Assembly: GCA_005877225.1 (NCBI GenBank) | Contig: VBPK01000142.1 | Location: forward strand, 1 to 25,420 | Source: Nitrososphaerota archaeon | Lineage (GTDB): Archaea > Thermoproteota > Nitrososphaeria > Nitrososphaerales > Gagatemarchaeaceae | Direction: 5' to 3' | Length of the DNA stretch: 25,420 nt | Shown here: in pieces, positions 22,430 to 25,420 of the stretch | How positions within the stretch are numbered: the stretch's first letter is position 1 | Layout of the letters: each line of letters starts with the position of its first letter | Notes under the pieces: model-generated | The model's input: the letters and a program-made list of their open reading frames with translations, nothing else | Told to the model about the DNA's origin: nothing | Databases searched by the model: none | Position numbers and translations under genes: made by a program

Positions 22430-23974
22430 TATCTCCTGCCCCACCACCGCGTAGGCGGTCGCGTATCCCGGGAAGATCCCCTCGTGGGCCGGGAAGAGCT
22501 GAAAGTAGAGGTTTGAGCGTGGCACCCCCGTGTACTGGTGGGCCCAGTCGAGGAATTCCAGGAGCCCCTGCTTCCCCGTGTTCAGCCTCACGTCGCCGAC
22601 AACCCTCAGAAACCTGATTAGCCTCCATTTCCTGACGGCAAACTCCTCCTCCAGGTTCATCAGCTCGAGACCTCCGTACTTCTTCATCACCCCGACGTAG
22701 TCGCTCTCCGCCCTGGCTAGCCTCTTCTTCGTCTCAAGGCGTCTGACAGCCTCCAGAAACTCCCTCTCCCTGTTGAACGAGAGACCCTCGGTGATGGGAA
22801 CGCTGAGCAGCCCGGGAATGAGGTACAGAGGGTTCAGCTCGCCCATGAAACCCAGGGCGCTGTTCGAGTGATGCACACAGTGGCCGTACTCCTCGTGAAC
22901 AAGCAGGTTCAGAAGAGTCGAGACTGACTTGTCCGGGTCGCGCTTGGGGTCGGTCGTCTGGAAGAAGAGCTGAAAGGGCCTCCTCGTGAAGGTATCGAAG
23001 AACTGCGCCGCCCCAGTCGGGATCACCCCGGTCAGGTAGCTCGGCGTTTCGATGAGCTTCGTCTTGTACTTCGGGTTTATCCTCACTATGTCAAGGTCAG
23101 CGAATCGCTGAACCACATTTCGAATCGTTCGAGTAACCTTCAGTAGCTCGCTGGGTTTCAGGTTGAGGCGTCCGTTCATCCTCTTCTCAACCTCCTCAGT
23201 CTCCGCCTCACATGCGTACAACTTCGCAAGCTTCTCAACAACTCCCCTGAATTTCGGGAGCTCTTCGTCGATCCAAGAGATCGCCTTCTTCTCAAGCTCC
23301 TCTGGTGTCTCGAAGTAATCGAATCCCTTCACCAGCGCCACGCCGTAGAAGTCCTTCCTTCCCAGCTCGAAGCCGTACCTCCTGAAGACGCTCTCCACCT
23401 CCTCAAAGGTGCCCTCACCAAACCCGTCGAGCTCGAAGAGTTTCACGAACGCGGCCGCCTTCGCCTTCAACCCTTCGCACTCCCCCTTCAGCTCCTCCCC
23501 CACTTTCACCGTCGCCTTCACTGCGTCGAGAATCTCGATGATTGCGCTCAACCTGTAGAGGCAGAGGGCTTTGACCCCCGTCGGGACCTCCCTCCCCTCG
23601 AAGCGTTCCCTGGTCGCATCTATCGCCTTCGAGGAGTAAGAGAGAAGAGACAACAGGTGACCCTCGTTCACCCCCTCCTTGGCCAAGTGGCTGAAGATGG
23701 TCCCGACTATATCATCGAGAATCGGCTGCGGCTCGTCGAAGAGCAGCGCCACCTCGAGGGCGTCGAGAACCTTCTCCTGGAGTTCAGTCTTTGCCCTCTT
23801 CCTGAGTTCCCGGACCCTCCGAAGAGCACCCCGAATGTTCTCGGAGGAGGGGATGAAGAGCTTCCCAGCGTATTGGTTGAACCCCAGGAGAAAGGCCGCC
23901 GACGGATTGAGCTCCTTGTATGTCTCTAGGATCTCCAGGTCGAGGGGGTCGGACTTCACGACGTCGTCGCCCAC
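22250..23974 (-). CDS. DUF885-like zinc metallopeptidase candidate, abnormal C-terminus
   Basis: Soluble protein of up to 574 residues. After a long helical N-terminal region, it carries LLVHEEYGHCVHHSNS and, about 40 residues on, SVPITEGLSFNRERE: an HExxxH zinc site with a downstream glutamate, as in gluzincin-type peptidases. AHEGIFPGYATAYAVVGQEI matches the C-terminal signature of DUF885 proteins, whose usual zinc motif is HExxPGHH. The last 40 residues (after KRVKF) are only the out-of-phase reading of the PPOX gene, so the natural end is lost. The start may be GTG 23974 or GTG 23959; a TATA box at 23984-23990 suits the latter. Peptidase activity is inferred; substrate unknown. Confidence 0.7.
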   Translation of the reverse strand: MGDDVVKSDPLDLEILETYKELNPSAAFLLGFNQYAGKLFIPSSENIRGALRRVRELRKRAKTELQEKVLDALEVALLFDEPQPILDDIVGTIFSHLAKEGVNEGHLLSLLSYSSKAIDATRERFEGREVPTGVKALCLYRLSAIIEILDAVKATVKVGEELKGECEGLKAKAAAFVKLFELDGFGEGTFEEVESVFRRYGFELGRKDFYGVALVKGFDYFETPEELEKKAISWIDEELPKFRGVVEKLAKLYACEAETEEVEKRMNGRLNLKPSELLKVTRTIRNVVQRFADLDIVRINPKYKTKLIETPSYLTGVIPTGAAQFFDTFTRRPFQLFFQTTDPKRDPDKSVSTLLNLLVHEEYGHCVHHSNSALGFMGELNPLYLIPGLLSVPITEGLSFNREREFLEAVRRLETKKRLARAESDYVGVMKKYGGLELMNLEEEFAVRKWRLIRFLRVVGDVRLNTGKQGLLEFLDWAHQYTGVPRSNLYFQLFPAHEGIFPGYATAYAVVGQEIMSIEKKIKDEKKRVKFSTYLCTSPLSPQYTETDPLTRLRSGTRTTMESSSSTRVLTESR

Positions 23975-23983
23975 GGAGTCGCA

Positions 23984-23990
23984 CTTAAAT
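23984..23990 (-). promoter_or_regulatory. TATA box of the DUF885 gene
   Basis: ATTTAAG on the minus strand, 25 bases before GTG 23959, inside the stop region of the flavoprotein gene. The spacing suits a leaderless transcript from the second GTG. Confidence 0.45.
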
Positions 23991-25420
23991 CATTGAAGCG
24001 CGTCGAGGGGCTTGAACTTCTCGACTGTCTCCCGAAGCTCGCCGCGCAGGTGATCTCGCCACGCCGCGAATCTTCCCGGCGAGTCCGGATACTCGAGGTT
24101 GTGGGTTACCAGGGTCTGACTCTTCTTCGCCGTGTATCTGAGACCTCTCGCAAGGTTGAGGTCGCCGAGCACCCTGAACCACATCGCGGGGTTGAAGAAC
24201 TGCGTCCTGTTGAAGTCGGGGTGCTTCCTATCGGTTATCGCCTGTATATCCTCCTCAGAGAGGAAGTGCTTCATGCCATAGTTGATCTGTTCGTTCGTCA
24301 GAGTCTGGAGATAGCGTCTGAGAACCTCGAAACTCGCCATCTGGAAGCCATGGGTCTTCATGTACTCGACGTTGTAACCCCAGAGGGATTCCTGACTTGC
24401 ATCATTCGCCTCAAGAGCCGCCGCGACGACCTTCCCGAGTATCACGCCCGCGTAGATCGAGGGACCGATTCCACCGGCGTCCAGGGGCCTTGGGAGCCAG
24501 GCCGCGTCTCCCACCACAGCAAAACCGTTGGCCACCATGCAGTCGTTCTGCCTCCTGACGGGCACCTGCCAGTTTCCCTTGGCGTTGTCTCCATCGTCCT
24601 CACCAGAGGCGAGTCTTGGATTCTTGATTACGGAGTTCGCCCCGACGTACTCGTCAATCAACCCCTGGAGGTTGTCCTGTTTGTTGAACCTCCTGTTTCT
24701 TCGGTCGAGGCCGGCCTTCGAGACGCCCAGCCCGATATTCACTTTGTTTTGTCCCTTCGGAAAAACCCAGCAATTGTGCACATTGAATAGAGGAGTGAAA
24801 TCTCCTCCGGAGTTCAGGTCGTAGACCGGGCCGGAGTACCATTCGCGTTCAAGCTTACGTATGCTCAGGTATACTTTGCCTCTACCAAGAGCGAATCCGA
24901 TGTTCTGCTTTCGCACGGCCTTCTTGAGTCCCTCACCGAGAAAGTCTGCCTGGTGTCCGTACGCTACAATCGCCCAAGCGTTCTTTTTCTTGTTTCGCTT
25001 AATCGAAGCGATGACGCCTACGCCCGCAAGAAGTAACCAAAGGTCGACCGCGAGCGCATGTGAGGTGGTCGTGTAGCTGCGTGCATCAGACCTGCCTCTT
25101 TTGGAATGTTCAACGCTTCCATCTCCACGATACATCCCAGTCAAGAAGGCTAGTTTGTTCTCTCGTGAAATTTGGTGAATCCATGAGGGGAGCCTCTTCA
25201 CCCTAGCGCCCTTGCCGAAGAGGCTTTCTAGCAGTCTCGATAGTAGAGAGTTGGTAATCTCAACATTGAAGCATGGTTTGCTCCTTCCTCTTCTCAAAAC
25301 CTTCCAGATAATGTAATTGGACCCCTGCTCTTTTACGAGTCTAGAGACACGAGCGATGATTTGCGAGTCGGTATTGGAGATCGTAACGTGCTTCTTCTTG
25401 ATTGAGCCCTCGGAGACGTA
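23990..25420 (-). CDS. Geranylgeranyl reductase-family flavoprotein with intein, 5' part outside window
   Basis: FAD-dependent reductase of the FixC/geranylgeranyl reductase family, which in archaea saturates isoprenoid chains of membrane lipids. The frame is open to the last base of the window; the start and the N-terminal FAD fold lie beyond it. From residue Cys at 24772 the host protein resumes as CWVFPKGQNKVNIGLGV, followed by NGFAVVGDAAWLPRPLDAGG and IGPSIYAGVILGK, which is the conserved FAD-binding GD motif of the family. The C-terminal region is helical. The first part visible (24773-25420) is an intein. The gene ends 15 bases before the DUF885 start. Family is firm; the substrate (lipid or other) is inferred. 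Confidence 0.88.
   Translation of the reverse strand, partial: YVSEGSIKKKHVTISNTDSQIIARVSRLVKEQGSNYIIWKVLRRGRSKPCFNVEITNSLLSRLLESLFGKGARVKRLPSWIHQISRENKLAFLTGMYRGDGSVEHSKRGRSDARSYTTTSHALAVDLWLLLAGVGVIASIKRNKKKNAWAIVAYGHQADFLGEGLKKAVRKQNIGFALGRGKVYLSIRKLEREWYSGPVYDLNSGGDFTPLFNVHNCWVFPKGQNKVNIGLGVSKAGLDRRNRRFNKQDNLQGLIDEYVGANSVIKNPRLASGEDDGDNAKGNWQVPVRRQNDCMVANGFAVVGDAAWLPRPLDAGGIGPSIYAGVILGKVVAAALEANDASQESLWGYNVEYMKTHGFQMASFEVLRRYLQTLTNEQINYGMKHFLSEEDIQAITDRKHPDFNRTQFFNPAMWFRVLGDLNLARGLRYTAKKSQTLVTHNLEYPDSPGRFAAWRDHLRGELRETVEKFKPLDALQ
24773..25420 (-). mobile_element. Intein with LAGLIDADG endonuclease, partial
   Basis: C-terminal 216 residues of a protein intron. The window edge holds the first endonuclease motif (YVSEGS at the start of the visible protein) and a second, FLTGMYRGDGSVEH, both with their acidic residues, so the endonuclease may be active. 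The C-splice junction is SGPVYDLNSGGDFTPLFNVHN, followed by Cys+1 of the host (CWVFPKG). Terminal His-Asn and Cys+1 are intact, so splicing should work. Removing it leaves the CWVFPKG strand typical of the host family. The N-splice junction is outside the window. Confidence 0.9.

Noticed and set aside
22430..22628. N-terminal extension of the PPOX frame up to an ATG at 22628
   Set aside because: This stretch is the out-of-phase reading of the well-conserved DUF885 C-terminal region and is Arg/Gly/Pro-rich without any PPOX similarity.
1..25420. CRISPR arrays, tRNA/rRNA genes and insertion sequences
   Set aside because: No regularly spaced repeats, RNA gene signatures, transposase motifs or terminal inverted repeats were seen by reading; a covariance-model scan was not possible.

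Overview
The window is archaeal chromosome. The evidence is a group II chaperonin (thermosome), a NurA-HerA DNA end-resection pair, a geranylgeranyl-reductase-type flavoprotein, two LAGLIDADG inteins, archaeal TATA boxes placed so that many first genes are leaderless, and GTG/TTG starts. Base composition is moderately GC-rich. Gene content suits a TACK-type lineage (thaumarchaeal or bathyarchaeal relatives), but no 16S rRNA or other decisive marker is present, so the lineage is inference.

Layout. 1-1037: the 3' end of an Hsp20 gene, then a Phr-like winged-helix regulator. 1227-2531: an orphan arginine deiminase. 2712-2993: TatA. 3048-5551 (minus): a compact set made of a DUF4331 protein split by a frameshift, a small Tat-exported protein, and a NiCoT nickel/cobalt permease. 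5704-6269: no intact gene; it holds a possible degraded one. 6270-7074 (minus): a winged-helix regulator with a small membrane protein. 7201-9947 (plus): a small hypothetical protein, an EamA-type transporter and a 14-TM MFS transporter. 9955-15133 (minus): nurA-herA, with herA split inside its P-loop by a 535-residue intein. 15219-16417 (plus): a small unknown protein and a nucleotidyltransferase-fold protein. 16418-17064 (minus): two coupled unknown acidic proteins, divergent from a pterin-4a-carbinolamine dehydratase (17111-17416). 17434-18807 (minus): an ArsB/NhaD-type ion permease, divergent from the thermosome gene (18859-20535). 20611-25420 (minus): a FAD oxidoreductase, a damaged flavin-binding (PPOX) gene, a zinc-metallopeptidase-like DUF885 protein running into it, and a geranylgeranyl reductase whose intein runs off the window.

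Functional links. Hsp20, the Phr-like regulator and the thermosome suggest a local heat-shock theme, and the thermosome promoter carries a perfect inverted repeat over its TATA box. NurA and HerA form the nuclease/translocase pair for DNA end resection. TatA stands next to a gene for a Tat substrate, which is itself co-oriented with a Ni/Co permease and DUF4331. That group is the most interesting uncharacterised set here.

Two places (about 4840 and 22385) show clean reading-frame breaks inside otherwise well-preserved domains. They may be real mutations or assembly errors. No tRNA, rRNA, CRISPR array or insertion sequence was found.
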